From assembly GCA_900317555.1 (NCBI GenBank), contig ONHF01000013.1:1-64000 (forward strand): a stretch of 64,000 bases of DNA, read 5' to 3'. Under the pieces are notes generated by a model. That model was given only the letters and a program-made list of their open reading frames with translations. It was not told the origin of the DNA and did not search any database. The stretch is from an uncultured Lachnospiraceae bacterium (GTDB taxonomy: Bacteria; Bacillota; Clostridia; Lachnospirales; Lachnospiraceae). Positions 16,756-25,719 of the stretch are shown here, in pieces (positions within the stretch are counted from its first letter, which is position 1; each line of letters starts with the position of its first letter). The position numbers were made by a program, and so were the translations under genes.

Positions 16756-18225
16756 ATGGTTTATATTCTGATGGATAAAGAACCGGAGAAGGTACTGCAT
16801 TATTTTGAGGAAATCAGCGCGATCCCGCACGGTTCACGCCACACGAAACAGCTCAGCGACTATCTGGTTTCCTTCGCAAAAGACCGCGGACTCAAATGTG
16901 TGCAGGACAAGGCCGGCAATGTGATCATCTTCCAAAAAGGTTCCGCGGACTGCGGTAATGCCACGCCTGTCATCCTGCAGGGACACATGGACATGGTTCT
17001 CGAGAAAAACAGCTGCGTTACAACTGATCTGGCAACGCAGCCGATCCGCCTTGTCCTTGACGGTGATGAACTGCATGCTGACGGAACGACGCTCGGCGCC
17101 GACGACGGCATCGCGGTCGCCATGATGCTGGCAGTGCTTGATGACAAGACGCTGAAACACCCGCCTCTCGAGTGTGTTTTCACAACAGATGAGGAAATCG
17201 GTATGCTCGGCGCCGACGCGCTCGATGTATCCGTATTAAAGGGAAGGCGCATGATCAATCTCGACTCGGAAGAAGAAGGCGTCTTTACGGTCGGATGTGC
17301 GGGTGGCGCCGAAGAGCATTTTACATTTACCTTTGAAAGAACGCCGCGCTATGGGATGGTACTCCATCTGCATATAAGCGGACTTGCAGGCGGACATTCC
17401 GGCGCCTGCATTCATCTGGGACGCGCAAACGCAGATCTCTTAATGGGCCGTCTCCTTGCTAAAATTGACCGGAAAGTCAAATGCAGCCTGCTATCCGTCA
17501 GCGGCGGAACCAAGGACAACGCGATTCCCAGAGAATGTGACGCGCAGCTGATTTTTGATGACGGCGCGGCGATTAAAGAGGTGATTTCCATCATCGACAA
17601 GTTTACGGACCAGATCCGCAGGGAATATCAGGTCACCGATCCCGATGTGCAGATTACCTGCGACTGGACCGATCAGACGGAGCTGCCGGTGCCTTCGCTG
17701 TCAAGAGAGGATACGAAACGGATATTGAATTTCCTTATGCTTATCCCGAACGGCCTCGTGGAATCGGATCCTCTGATCAAGGATATGCCGCAGACATCGC
17801 TGAATCTGGGCATTGTATCAACAGATACCGATACCTTCCGGGCAGTTTCTCTTGTACGATCATCGATTAACTCGCAGAAGAAATATCTGATGCAGCGGCT
17901 GAAGTGCCTCGCAAAGGTGCTCTCCATGGATTTGGAGACAAAAGGAGAATATCCCGCATGGGAACGCGCGCGGCATTCAGAGCTCTGCGGGATTCTCGCC
18001 GGCATTTATAAAGAGCAGTATCACAAGGAGCCGGTAATTTCCGTAACGCATGGAGGGCTGGAATGCGGCCTGATCGCAGCGAAAGTCAGCGGCGGTCTCG
18101 ACTGCGTATCGATCGGCCCTGATATGAGCGGCATCCATACACCATCGGAAAAGATCAGTCTGTCTTCAACGCAGAGACTCTGGCAGTTCCTGACTGCGGC
18201 GCTGCCTTCTCTCTGCGACAGGTAA
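16756..18225 (+). CDS. pepD: Aminoacyl-histidine dipeptidase (peptidase D, M20 family)
   Basis: A 489-residue cytosolic metallopeptidase that cleaves Xaa-His dipeptides. Metal ligands of the M20 family are visible: QGHMDMV (about 75-80), TTLGADDGIAV (about 112-120), the catalytic Glu-Glu in TTDEEIGMLGAD (about 146), and a C-terminal His in GIHTPSE. The dimerisation lid starts around residue 195. An upstream in-frame ATG (16693) lies inside hisF; ATG 16756 after GAGGTAATT is the sensible start. Its place after hisHF is suggestive because it can release free histidine, but this may be chance. Confidence 0.9.
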   Translation: MVYILMDKEPEKVLHYFEEISAIPHGSRHTKQLSDYLVSFAKDRGLKCVQDKAGNVIIFQKGSADCGNATPVILQGHMDMVLEKNSCVTTDLATQPIRLVLDGDELHADGTTLGADDGIAVAMMLAVLDDKTLKHPPLECVFTTDEEIGMLGADALDVSVLKGRRMINLDSEEEGVFTVGCAGGAEEHFTFTFERTPRYGMVLHLHISGLAGGHSGACIHLGRANADLLMGRLLAKIDRKVKCSLLSVSGGTKDNAIPRECDAQLIFDDGAAIKEVISIIDKFTDQIRREYQVTDPDVQITCDWTDQTELPVPSLSREDTKRILNFLMLIPNGLVESDPLIKDMPQTSLNLGIVSTDTDTFRAVSLVRSSINSQKKYLMQRLKCLAKVLSMDLETKGEYPAWERARHSELCGILAGIYKEQYHKEPVISVTHGGLECGLIAAKVSGGLDCVSIGPDMSGIHTPSEKISLSSTQRLWQFLTAALPSLCDR

Positions 18226-18231
18226 AAGGCT

Positions 18232-18918
18232 ATGGGTGAAATTGCAGGAGACTGGCTTCCCGCGGTGCAGGAAGAGTTCCATAAACCATACTATAAAGAT
18301 CTGTACCTCTTTGTCCGGAAGGAATATGAAACGCATACGGTCTATCCGCCGGCTGAGGACATTTTCGATGCTTTGCATCTGACGCCGCTCTCGAACGTCC
18401 GGGTAGTTATCTTAGGTCAGGATCCGTATCATGAGCCGGGACAGGCGCACGGGCTTTGTTTTTCCGTGCAGCCGTCGCAGCCGGAAATACCGCCGTCTCT
18501 GCTCAATATTTACAAGGAGCTGCATGACGACGTCGGCTGTCACATGCCGGATAACGGCTGCCTGATACCGTGGGCAAAACAAGGCGTGCTGCTGTTGAAC
18601 ACGGTCCTTACGGTACGGGCGCATCAGGCGAACTCGCACAGGGGAAAAGGCTGGGAACAGTTTACGGACGCGATCCTTGAAGCCGTGAACCGGCAGGACC
18701 GCCCGGTTGTCTACATGCTGTGGGGTTCACAGGCACAGGCGAAGATCCCGATGCTGACAAATCCGCGGCATCTGATTCTGAAGGCGCCGCATCCGAGTCC
18801 TTTGTCCGCGTACCGCGGATTTTTCGGCTGCCGTCATTTCAGCAGATGCAACGAGTTCCTGATATCGCACGGAGAAAAGCCGATTGACTGGCAGATTCCG
18901 AACGTGCATAATGCTTAG
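18232..18918 (+). CDS. ung: Uracil-DNA glycosylase (family 1)
   Basis: A 228-residue base-excision repair enzyme that removes uracil from DNA. The water-activating Asp is in ILGQDPYHEPGQAHGL (about 64), and the minor-groove loop HPSPLSAYRGFFGC carries the catalytic His (about 186). Typical length. It begins six bases after pepD with no separate promoter seen, so it is co-transcribed. The segment before lysA contains a short palindrome CGGCTGCAGCCG at about 18926-18937. Confidence 0.96.
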   Translation: MGEIAGDWLPAVQEEFHKPYYKDLYLFVRKEYETHTVYPPAEDIFDALHLTPLSNVRVVILGQDPYHEPGQAHGLCFSVQPSQPEIPPSLLNIYKELHDDVGCHMPDNGCLIPWAKQGVLLLNTVLTVRAHQANSHRGKGWEQFTDAILEAVNRQDRPVVYMLWGSQAQAKIPMLTNPRHLILKAPHPSPLSAYRGFFGCRHFSRCNEFLISHGEKPIDWQIPNVHNA

Positions 18919-18975
18919 TTAAGACGGCTGCAGCCGGCAGAACAGACATGTATCCGCGCCGGAAGGAGAAGACGG

Positions 18976-20250
18976 ATGAGGAAAGTACCTTTTATTACAA
19001 GAGAGCAGGCAGAACAGATTGACAGTAAGTTTCCGACTCCCTTTTATATTTATGATGAACGGGGAATCCGGGAGAACGCGGAAAGGGTGAGGAAAGCATT
19101 TTCCTGGAATCCGGGCTTCCGCGAGTATTTCGCGGTCAAGGCGACGCCGAATCCGTATATTATGAAGATTATGCAGGATTATGATTTCGGATTCGACTGT
19201 TCGTCATCGGCGGAGCTTGTTTTGTCGGATGCGGTCCATGCGGACGGAGAGCACATCATGTTCTCTTCGAACGATACACCGGATGAGGAGTATCTGCAGG
19301 CGAGATCACTCGGGGCAATCATCAACCTCGATGATATTACGCATATCGGGACGCTGGACCGTCTGTTTGCAGGAAAATTTCCGGAAACCATGAGCTGCCG
19401 TTATAATCCGGGCGGTGTTTTCCGCATGAGCAACGGCATTATGGACAACCCCGGAGATTCCAAATACGGGATGACCAAGGCCCAGCTTTTTGAAGCCTAT
19501 GAAATGCTCAAAGCCCGCGGTGTCCGGCATTTCGGACTGCACGCGTTCCTTGCCAGCAATACAGTGACAAATGAATATTATCCGCAGCTTGCCGGACAGC
19601 TTTTCGAGCTGGCGGCGGAGATTCATGGGGCGCTCGGTATTCATTTCGCTTTCATTAATCTTTCCGGAGGTGTCGGCATTCCGTATACGCCGGACGGCAC
19701 ACCGAACGATATTATGAAAATCGGAGAGGGCGTACATGAGCAGTACGACAGGATTCTGGTACCTGCCGGCATGGGAGACGCCGCCGTCTATACCGAGATG
19801 GGCCGCTTTATGCTGGGGCCGTATGGCGCGCTCGTCACGAAGGCAATCCATGAAAAACATATTTACAAGGAGTACATCGGCGTCGACGCCTGCGCTGCCA
19901 ACCTGATGCGGCCGGCAATGTACGGTGCGTATCATCATATCACGGTGCTCGGCAGGGAAGATGCGGTCTGTGATCATCTATATGATGTGACAGGGTCTTT
20001 ATGCGAAAACAACGACAAATTTGCGATTGACCGCATGCTCCCGGAAATTAAGATGGGAGATTACCTGTATATTCATGATACCGGCGCGCATGGCTTCGCG
20101 ATGGGATACAATTACAATGGAAGGCTCTGGAGCTGTGAGCTGCTTCTGAAAGAAGACGGTACCGTGCAGCAGATCCGGAGAGCCGAAACACTGCAGGATT
20201 ATTTTTCCACATTTGATACAACGGAGTTTGCATCGGCGCTTGGTCTGTGA
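18976..20250 (+). CDS. lysA: Diaminopimelate decarboxylase
   Basis: A 424-residue PLP enzyme of the alanine-racemase-fold decarboxylase group. The PLP lysine is in YFAVKATPNPYI (about 54). The glycine-rich phosphate loop is LSGGVGIPY (about 230), and the substrate Cys-Glu pair is in GSLCENNDKFA. It catalyses the last step of lysine synthesis from meso-diaminopimelate. AAGGAGAAG lies well placed before ATG 18976. The family also includes related decarboxylases, so substrate is slightly uncertain. It is followed by a hairpin and the tRNA-Leu gene. Confidence 0.85.
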   Translation: MRKVPFITREQAEQIDSKFPTPFYIYDERGIRENAERVRKAFSWNPGFREYFAVKATPNPYIMKIMQDYDFGFDCSSSAELVLSDAVHADGEHIMFSSNDTPDEEYLQARSLGAIINLDDITHIGTLDRLFAGKFPETMSCRYNPGGVFRMSNGIMDNPGDSKYGMTKAQLFEAYEMLKARGVRHFGLHAFLASNTVTNEYYPQLAGQLFELAAEIHGALGIHFAFINLSGGVGIPYTPDGTPNDIMKIGEGVHEQYDRILVPAGMGDAAVYTEMGRFMLGPYGALVTKAIHEKHIYKEYIGVDACAANLMRPAMYGAYHHITVLGREDAVCDHLYDVTGSLCENNDKFAIDRMLPEIKMGDYLYIHDTGAHGFAMGYNYNGRLWSCELLLKEDGTVQQIRRAETLQDYFSTFDTTEFASALGL

Positions 20251-20267
20251 TAAAATCACTTGGTACG

Positions 20268-20293
20268 TCCCGGAAATGACAGTATTTCCGGGA
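20268..20293 (+). terminator. Perfect 10-bp hairpin between lysA and tRNA-Leu
   Basis: TCCCGGAAAT (20268-20277) pairs with ATTTCCGGGA (20284-20293). No T-tract follows, so it may be a weak terminator, an RNA stability element or a processing signal ahead of the tRNA that starts six bases later. Confidence 0.45.
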
Positions 20294-20298
20294 ACTCT

Positions 20299-20382
20299 GC
20301 TGGAATGGCGGAATCGGTAGACGCGACAGACTCAAAATCTGTTTTCTGAAAGGGAGTGAGGGTTCGAGTCCCTTTTCCAGCA
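20299..20382 (+). tRNA. tRNA-Leu (anticodon CAA)
   Basis: An 84-base class II tRNA. The acceptor arms GCTGGAA and TTCCAGC pair, followed by discriminator A; CCA is not encoded. The anticodon stem CAGA/TCTG holds the loop CTCAAAA with anticodon CAA, reading UUG. A long variable arm and the T-arm GGTTCGAGTCC are present. It lies between lysA and a bidirectional terminator. Confidence 0.96.
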
Positions 20383-20385
20383 TAT

Positions 20386-20431
20386 AAAAGGGCGTGAGAA
20401 CCGCGGGAATACGCGGGGCTCATGCCCTTTT
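20386..20431. terminator. Bidirectional terminator between tRNA-Leu and aroA
   Basis: AAAGGGCGTGAG and CTCATGCCCTTT form a 12-bp stem with one G-T pair around a 20-base loop. T-rich runs exist on both strands. It ends the tRNA transcript and the leftward tyrA-aroA transcript. Confidence 0.85.
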
Positions 20432-20471
20432 CACGTTGTGCTCCGGAAGGCATCGGGGCATGCAGACAGAT

Positions 20472-21767
20472 TTAAACCTGAAGACGCGAAAGATCGTCAA
20501 AGAAAGAAGGATAGCTGATTGCAACGCAGTTCTCATCAACCAGCGTTGTTTCGCCGTCCGCGAGCAGAGACGCGACCGCCATGCTCATGGCAATCCGGTG
20601 ATCCTTAAAGGATTTCACGGCGCAGCCGTGCAGCGCTTTTCCGCCGCGGATGATGAAGCCGTCTTCTGCCGGCGTGATGTCAGCGCCCATCGCCCGGAGG
20701 TTTTCCGTCATTGCAGCGATCCTGTCAGACTCTTTGACTTTCAGCTCGGCGGCGTCCCGGATCACCGTTTCGGAGGAAGCCGCACAGGCCATGACCGCGA
20801 TGACAGGGAGCTCGTCGATCAGCGTCGGAATCATATCCTTTTCAATCACGGTTCCGTGCAGCGAAGAAGCGGTAATATGCAGGTCCGCGTATGGCTCTGC
20901 CGTATCAGTTTCATTCAGGATTTCAATGTTTCCGCCCATGGCTCTCGCGGCTCTGATAATACCGTCTCTTGTCGGATTTATCCCGACATTGTGAAGCACA
21001 ATATCGCTGCCCGGCACCAGAAGCGCCGCTGCAATAAAATAAGCCGCGGATGAAATATCGCCCGGAACCTTGATTTCACTAGGCGAATACAGCTCGTTCG
21101 CAGGGCGGACGGAAGCAGTCAGCCCGTCATTCTTTACATCAGCACCGAATGCCCGCAGCATCCGCTCCGTGTGGTCACGGGAGAGCGCAGGCTCTGTAAA
21201 GGAAGTAGCCGCATCTGCATATAAGCCTGCGCAGAGAACGGCGGATTTTACCTGTGCGGATGCCACCGCCGACTTCCAGTCAATACCGTGCAGTGCTCTT
21301 CCATCAATCCGCAGCGGTGCGCAGCCGTCCTGATTCATGCTGACAATGGAGGCTCCCATCTTTGTCAGAGGATCAATCACGCGTTTCATCGGCCGCCGGT
21401 TTACGGATTCATCACCTGTAAGAAAAGATGTAAACGGCTGCGGCGCGAGTATCCCGGAAAGAATCCGGGTCGTCGTTCCACTGTTCTGCGTGTACAGAAC
21501 GACTCTTCCGGCGGATGGATAGAGCCCCCGCATCCCGGCGCCGTGGATGATCACATCCTGCGGTTTTTCCCATGTCCTTTCGATCGACACGCCAAGCCGG
21601 CCGAAACAATCCAGTGTCGCACCTACATCTGCGCTGTCCAGAATATCGCGGACTTTCGTAGTGCCCTTTGCGAGAGAGCCGAACATGACAGCTCTGTGGG
21701 AGATCGATTTATCGCCGGGGACAGTCAGTTCACCGCGCAGCGGCCCGTGTTGATTTAATGTAAGCAT
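20472..21767 (-). CDS. aroA: 3-phosphoshikimate 1-carboxyvinyltransferase (EPSP synthase)
   Basis: A 431-residue two-domain enzyme that joins PEP to shikimate 3-phosphate. The substrate-binding motifs VPGDKSISHRAVM near the N terminus, QNSGTTTRIL, and KVKESDRI plus KSFKDHRIAM near the C terminus are all present. I choose the second of two in-frame ATG codons because GAGGTG lies six bases ahead of it; the first, at 21774-21776, is too close. It sits two genes' width from tRNA-Leu, downstream of tyrA in a leftward two-gene operon for aromatic amino acids. Confidence 0.96.
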   Translation of the reverse strand: MLTLNQHGPLRGELTVPGDKSISHRAVMFGSLAKGTTKVRDILDSADVGATLDCFGRLGVSIERTWEKPQDVIIHGAGMRGLYPSAGRVVLYTQNSGTTTRILSGILAPQPFTSFLTGDESVNRRPMKRVIDPLTKMGASIVSMNQDGCAPLRIDGRALHGIDWKSAVASAQVKSAVLCAGLYADAATSFTEPALSRDHTERMLRAFGADVKNDGLTASVRPANELYSPSEIKVPGDISSAAYFIAAALLVPGSDIVLHNVGINPTRDGIIRAARAMGGNIEILNETDTAEPYADLHITASSLHGTVIEKDMIPTLIDELPVIAVMACAASSETVIRDAAELKVKESDRIAAMTENLRAMGADITPAEDGFIIRGGKALHGCAVKSFKDHRIAMSMAVASLLADGETTLVDENCVAISYPSFFDDLSRLQV

Positions 21768-21777
21768 TGCATGCACC

Positions 21778-22908
21778 TCAAAGATAGATTGTGTAATTGC
21801 GGGTTCTTAAAATATCCGCGGCTTCCGTCTGATCGCTTTCCGAATAGAATTCCACGCGCAGAACGCCCTGCTGATACTCTCTGTTATGTGTGATGCCGAT
21901 ATTCTTGATATTTACGCTGTTGACGGCAAGGAGTGTAACAACTTCGGCGAGCGATGCGGGGTGATCCTCGATGTCCACATGGATGACAAAGCTCCGGTCC
22001 CTCGCGCCGCTCCCTGTCTCGGCGAAACTGCCGCGGTATCTGCGCGCGCTGTCAAAGAAATTGTAGATATCTTCGGAACTGCCGCTCGCGATACTGTCTT
22101 TGATCTGTTTCAGAATCCCGATATAGGAATCGAGAAGTTTTACAATATTCCCGCTGTTGGTCAGGCAGATTTCCCGCCACATTTCAGCCGAAGATGAGGA
22201 AATTCTCGTAATGTCCTTGAAGCCGCCGGCCGCAATCGCGTGCATGACAGCATCCGGATTATCGGAACGCCGCACCAGTTCCACGAGGGAAGCACTGACG
22301 ACATGCGGTACATGGCTGATACCCGCAACCGCGAAATCATGGAAAGAAGGTTCCAGGAGCAGCGGCAGGGACCTGATGCCTTCGACAAAACTGCAAAGAA
22401 GAGCTGTTTTATCCTGTCCGGCAGCCGGCTCGGGCGTCAGTAGGTAATAGGCGTTTTCCAGAAGCGAAGCGCTGGAATTACGGTACCTTGTCCGCTCGGA
22501 ACCGGTCATCGGATGTCCGCCGATGAAAAACTTTGAAAGGCCGGCCTCCCGGACATGCCGGTGAATGTCGCTTTTGGTCGAACCGATATCCGTCAAAACA
22601 GCGCCGTTTTTTAAATACGGTGCGATCTCCGCAAGGTTTTCTGCGTTTTTCTGCACGGGCGCGCACAGAAAAACGATATCGCAGTCCGAAAACGCCTCTC
22701 CGTTGAACGGATGGCCGTTCTTCACCTCTTCCTTGCAGTGGCCGTCATTTACAACGCCTTCGTCCCGCGCCTGCCGCAGGGTATCTTCGGACGGGTTATA
22801 GGCGGTAATCCGCGCTTCGGGATAGTAGAGGCGGATGGCTTTCGCGATCGAGCCGCCGATCAGGCCGAGTCCTATGAAGCCGAAATGAAACCGGTTGAAA
22901 TCTGTCAT
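21778..22908 (-). CDS. tyrA: Prephenate dehydrogenase with C-terminal ACT domain
   Basis: A 376-residue NAD(P)-dependent dehydrogenase for tyrosine synthesis. The Rossmann motif FGFIGLGLIGGS opens the protein, VLTDIGSTKSDI and FIGGHPMTGSE follow, and the helical C-terminal half contains ISHVPHVVS. The last 70 residues (SFVIHVDIEDHPASLAEVV) form an ACT domain, which normally binds the end product tyrosine for feedback control. An AGGAGAT ribosome site precedes the start. It is the first gene of the leftward tyrA-aroA operon. Confidence 0.94.
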   Translation of the reverse strand: MTDFNRFHFGFIGLGLIGGSIAKAIRLYYPEARITAYNPSEDTLRQARDEGVVNDGHCKEEVKNGHPFNGEAFSDCDIVFLCAPVQKNAENLAEIAPYLKNGAVLTDIGSTKSDIHRHVREAGLSKFFIGGHPMTGSERTRYRNSSASLLENAYYLLTPEPAAGQDKTALLCSFVEGIRSLPLLLEPSFHDFAVAGISHVPHVVSASLVELVRRSDNPDAVMHAIAAGGFKDITRISSSSAEMWREICLTNSGNIVKLLDSYIGILKQIKDSIASGSSEDIYNFFDSARRYRGSFAETGSGARDRSFVIHVDIEDHPASLAEVVTLLAVNSVNIKNIGITHNREYQQGVLRVEFYSESDQTEAADILRTRNYTIYL

Positions 22909-23047
22909 GCTGTATCTCCTGTGCCTTGGGCCGAAGCCCGGAATAACGGGTTTATTTTACCACCTGACGCGCCGGCGCGCACGGCGTTTCTTGGCATACC
23001 GGCGGGTGTTTCCCTGCGTTCCGGCGGGCCTGTAAACACGGCCTTTA

Positions 23048-23076
23048 TTGACATTGCGATTGACGGGTTCTATTAT
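23048..23076 (+). promoter_or_regulatory. Sigma-A promoter for leuS
   Basis: TTGACA (23048-23053) and TATTAT (23071-23076) are spaced by 17 bases, 38 bp before the leuS start. The short leader leaves no room for a T-box riboswitch. Confidence 0.8.
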
Positions 23077-23114
23077 GAAGAACATACGCGTTTGTTATGA
23101 ACGGAGGAAAGAAA

Positions 23115-25544
23115 ATGAGATATAATTTCAGGAAAATCGAGCCGAAATGGCAGAAGGCCTGGGCTGACGCACAGGCTTTCAAGGCAGTCGATTTTGATAA
23201 AAGACCGAAATGGTACGGGCTCGTCGAGTTTCCGTATCCGTCCGGCGCGGGCATGCACGTAGGCCATATCAAGGCATATTCGAGCATTGAGGTTCTCGCG
23301 AGAAAGAGAAGGATGCAGGGATACAACGTGCTGTTTCCGATCGGCTTTGATTCTTTCGGCCTGCCGGCGGAAAACTACGCGATCAAGACGAACACGCATC
23401 CGCACATCATTACGGAGAAGAACATAGCGCATTTTTCGGAACAGCTGCGCAAGGTCGGCTTCTCGTTCGACTGGAGCCGCGAATTCGCGACCTCGCGCCC
23501 CGATTATTATAAATGGACACAGTGGATTTTCCTGAAACTGTTTGAGCACGGGCTTGTTTTCCGCTCGAAAACGCTGGTCAATTACTGCCCGCACTGCAAG
23601 GTTGTCCTTTCCAACGAGGACTCGCAGGGAGGCAAGTGCGATATCTGCCACAGTGATGTCATTCAGCTTTCGAAGGACGTCTGGTTCCTGCGCATCACTG
23701 AATACGCGGATAAGCTGCTTGAGGGACTGCAGCATGTTGATTATCCCGAATCTGTGAAGCAGCAGGAAATTTCCTGGATCGGCAGATCGGAAGGAACGTT
23801 TGTGGATTTTCAGGTCGCGGATCAGGACGGAGCTGCTCTTGGAGACAAACTCGAAGTCTATACGACAAGGTGCGATACGCTTTACGGTGTGACCTTTATG
23901 GTCGCCGCACCCGAGCATCCGCTTCTTGACAAATACAAAGACAGAATTACCAACTGGGATGCGGTTGAAGCGTACCGCGAAGAGTGCGCGAAGAAGACCG
24001 AATTCGAACGCACACAGCTCGTCAAGGACAAGACCGGTGTAAAGATCGAAGGCCTCACCGCGGTCAATCCGATCACAGGCAGTCAGATTCCGCTGTTTAT
24101 CGCGGATTATGTTATGATGGGATACGGCACAGGCGCGATTATGGCGGTGCCCGCGCATGACCAGAGAGATTACGACTTTGCGAAGGCTTTTCATGTACCG
24201 ATCGTGCAGGTCATCAAGGGCGGCGATATCTCAAAGGAAGCTTATACCGGTGACGGTGAGATGATTAATTCCGGCGTTCTGAACGGGCTTACGAACAAGA
24301 AAGATTCGATCGCGAAGATGCAGGAATACCTGAAGGAAAAGGGTATCGGCAGGAGGGGCGTGCAGTACAAGATGAAGGACTGGGCGTTCAACCGGCAGAG
24401 ATACTGGGGAGAGCCGATCCCGCTGATTCACTGCCCGAAGTGCGGTACCGTGGGTGTTCCGGAAAACGAGCTGCCGCTTACGCTGCCGGATGTCGAAAAT
24501 TTCGAGCCCGGACAGGACGGAAAGAGTCCTCTCGCAGCGATTGATTCGTTTGTGAACTGCACATGCCCGAAGTGCGGCGGACCCGCAAAGAGAGAGACGG
24601 ACACGATGCCGCAGTGGGCGGGATCTTCCTGGTATTTCCTGCGCTTCTGCGATCCGCACAATGACAAGGCATTCGCGGACCGGAAAAAGCTCGATTACTG
24701 GATGCCGGTTGACCACTATAACGGCGGCATGGAGCATGTGACGAGACACCTTCTGTATTCAAGGTTCTGGCATCATTTCCTCTATGACATCGGAGAGGTC
24801 GGCACACCTGAACCCTACGCAAAGAGAACCTATCAGGGAATGATCCTCGGCGCGGACGGAGAGAAAATGTCCAAGTCCAAGGGGAACGTCATTGATCCTG
24901 TAGATATTGTCGATCAGTACGGTGCGGATACACTGCGTACCTATGTCATGTTCATGGGAGATTACGGAAGCGCTGCGCCGTGGTCCGATGAGTCGCTCAA
25001 AGGCTGCAAACGTTTCCTTGAACGCGTAGCCGGCTTTGAAGAATTCGCGAATGCGCAGAAGGAAGATCCGGAGCTTGAGGCAAAGCTTCACAAGACGATC
25101 CGCAAGGTCAGCGAAGACATTGAGAATATGAAGTTCAATACGGCGATTGCCGCATTGATGACGCTGACCAACGAATACTACAAATCGGGAAGTGTCACGA
25201 AAGAAGATGTCCGTATCTTCATTCAGCTGCTCTCGCCTTTCGCGCCGCATCTGACCGAGCAGATGTGGGAAGATCTCGGATATAATCCGGACGGGAAAAC
25301 CTTCTGCACGCTTTCCAAATGGCCCGAATATGACGAGGAGAAGACCAAAGACGCCACGATCAAGATGGGCGTGCAGGTCAACGGCAAAGTCCGCGGAACC
25401 ATTGAGGTGGACGCGGGCGCTTCGAAGGAAGAGGTTCTTGCTGCCGGAAAAGCACAGGAGAACGTTTCCAGATTCCTTGAGGGCAAGACAATTGTCAAGG
25501 AAATCTATGTTCCCGGAAAGATCCTCAATATTGTCGTAAAATAA
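23115..25544 (+). CDS. leuS: Leucyl-tRNA synthetase
   Basis: An 809-residue class I synthetase that charges tRNA-Leu. The HIGH-type motif is in GAGMHVGHIKAY (about 40-50), and the KMSKS motif is in GEKMSKSKGN (about 583). The large editing domain (CP1) includes TRCDTLYGVTFM and GTGAIMAVPAHD. A zinc-type pair of CPKC motifs is visible (HCPKCGTVG and CTCPKCGGP). GGAGGAAAG precedes ATG 23115; the upstream ATG 23097 overlaps that site and is rejected. It is a single-gene unit ended by a strong terminator. Confidence 0.97.
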   Translation: MRYNFRKIEPKWQKAWADAQAFKAVDFDKRPKWYGLVEFPYPSGAGMHVGHIKAYSSIEVLARKRRMQGYNVLFPIGFDSFGLPAENYAIKTNTHPHIITEKNIAHFSEQLRKVGFSFDWSREFATSRPDYYKWTQWIFLKLFEHGLVFRSKTLVNYCPHCKVVLSNEDSQGGKCDICHSDVIQLSKDVWFLRITEYADKLLEGLQHVDYPESVKQQEISWIGRSEGTFVDFQVADQDGAALGDKLEVYTTRCDTLYGVTFMVAAPEHPLLDKYKDRITNWDAVEAYREECAKKTEFERTQLVKDKTGVKIEGLTAVNPITGSQIPLFIADYVMMGYGTGAIMAVPAHDQRDYDFAKAFHVPIVQVIKGGDISKEAYTGDGEMINSGVLNGLTNKKDSIAKMQEYLKEKGIGRRGVQYKMKDWAFNRQRYWGEPIPLIHCPKCGTVGVPENELPLTLPDVENFEPGQDGKSPLAAIDSFVNCTCPKCGGPAKRETDTMPQWAGSSWYFLRFCDPHNDKAFADRKKLDYWMPVDHYNGGMEHVTRHLLYSRFWHHFLYDIGEVGTPEPYAKRTYQGMILGADGEKMSKSKGNVIDPVDIVDQYGADTLRTYVMFMGDYGSAAPWSDESLKGCKRFLERVAGFEEFANAQKEDPELEAKLHKTIRKVSEDIENMKFNTAIAALMTLTNEYYKSGSVTKEDVRIFIQLLSPFAPHLTEQMWEDLGYNPDGKTFCTLSKWPEYDEEKTKDATIKMGVQVNGKVRGTIEVDAGASKEEVLAAGKAQENVSRFLEGKTIVKEIYVPGKILNIVVK

Positions 25545-25569
25545 TGTGCTTCCGCGCGTCTATTATGGG

Positions 25570-25597
25570 AGAGGCAGCAGGAATGCTGCCTCTTTTG
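25570..25597 (+). terminator. Rho-independent terminator after leuS
   Basis: GAGGCAGCA (25571-25579) and TGCTGCCTC (25584-25592) form a 9-bp stem with a GGAA tetraloop, followed by TTTTGTT. Confidence 0.9.
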
Positions 25598-25618
25598 TTG
25601 CGTTTGCATAAATATAAC

Positions 25619-25647
25619 TTGTATATGCTGCGGCAATTCGTTAAAAT
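25619..25647 (+). promoter_or_regulatory. Promoter of the EF-G-like gene
   Basis: TTGTAT (25619-25624) and TAAAAT (25642-25647) are spaced by 17 bases, leaving a leader of about 65 bases before ATG 25720. Confidence 0.6.
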
Positions 25648-25719
25648 ATACATTAGATTTTGCCGTCCCGAAATGAAAAAACACGGGAAAATCAACAATT
25701 GTATTGGAGGCTGCAACGT

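Noticed and set aside
22909-23114. T-box riboswitch before leuS
   Set aside because: Only about 38 bases lie between the promoter and the start, with no T-box sequence and no terminator/antiterminator pair.
23073-24194. 373-codon minus-strand frame opposite leuS
   Set aside because: Overlaps the synthetase core and covers its promoter; no independent support.
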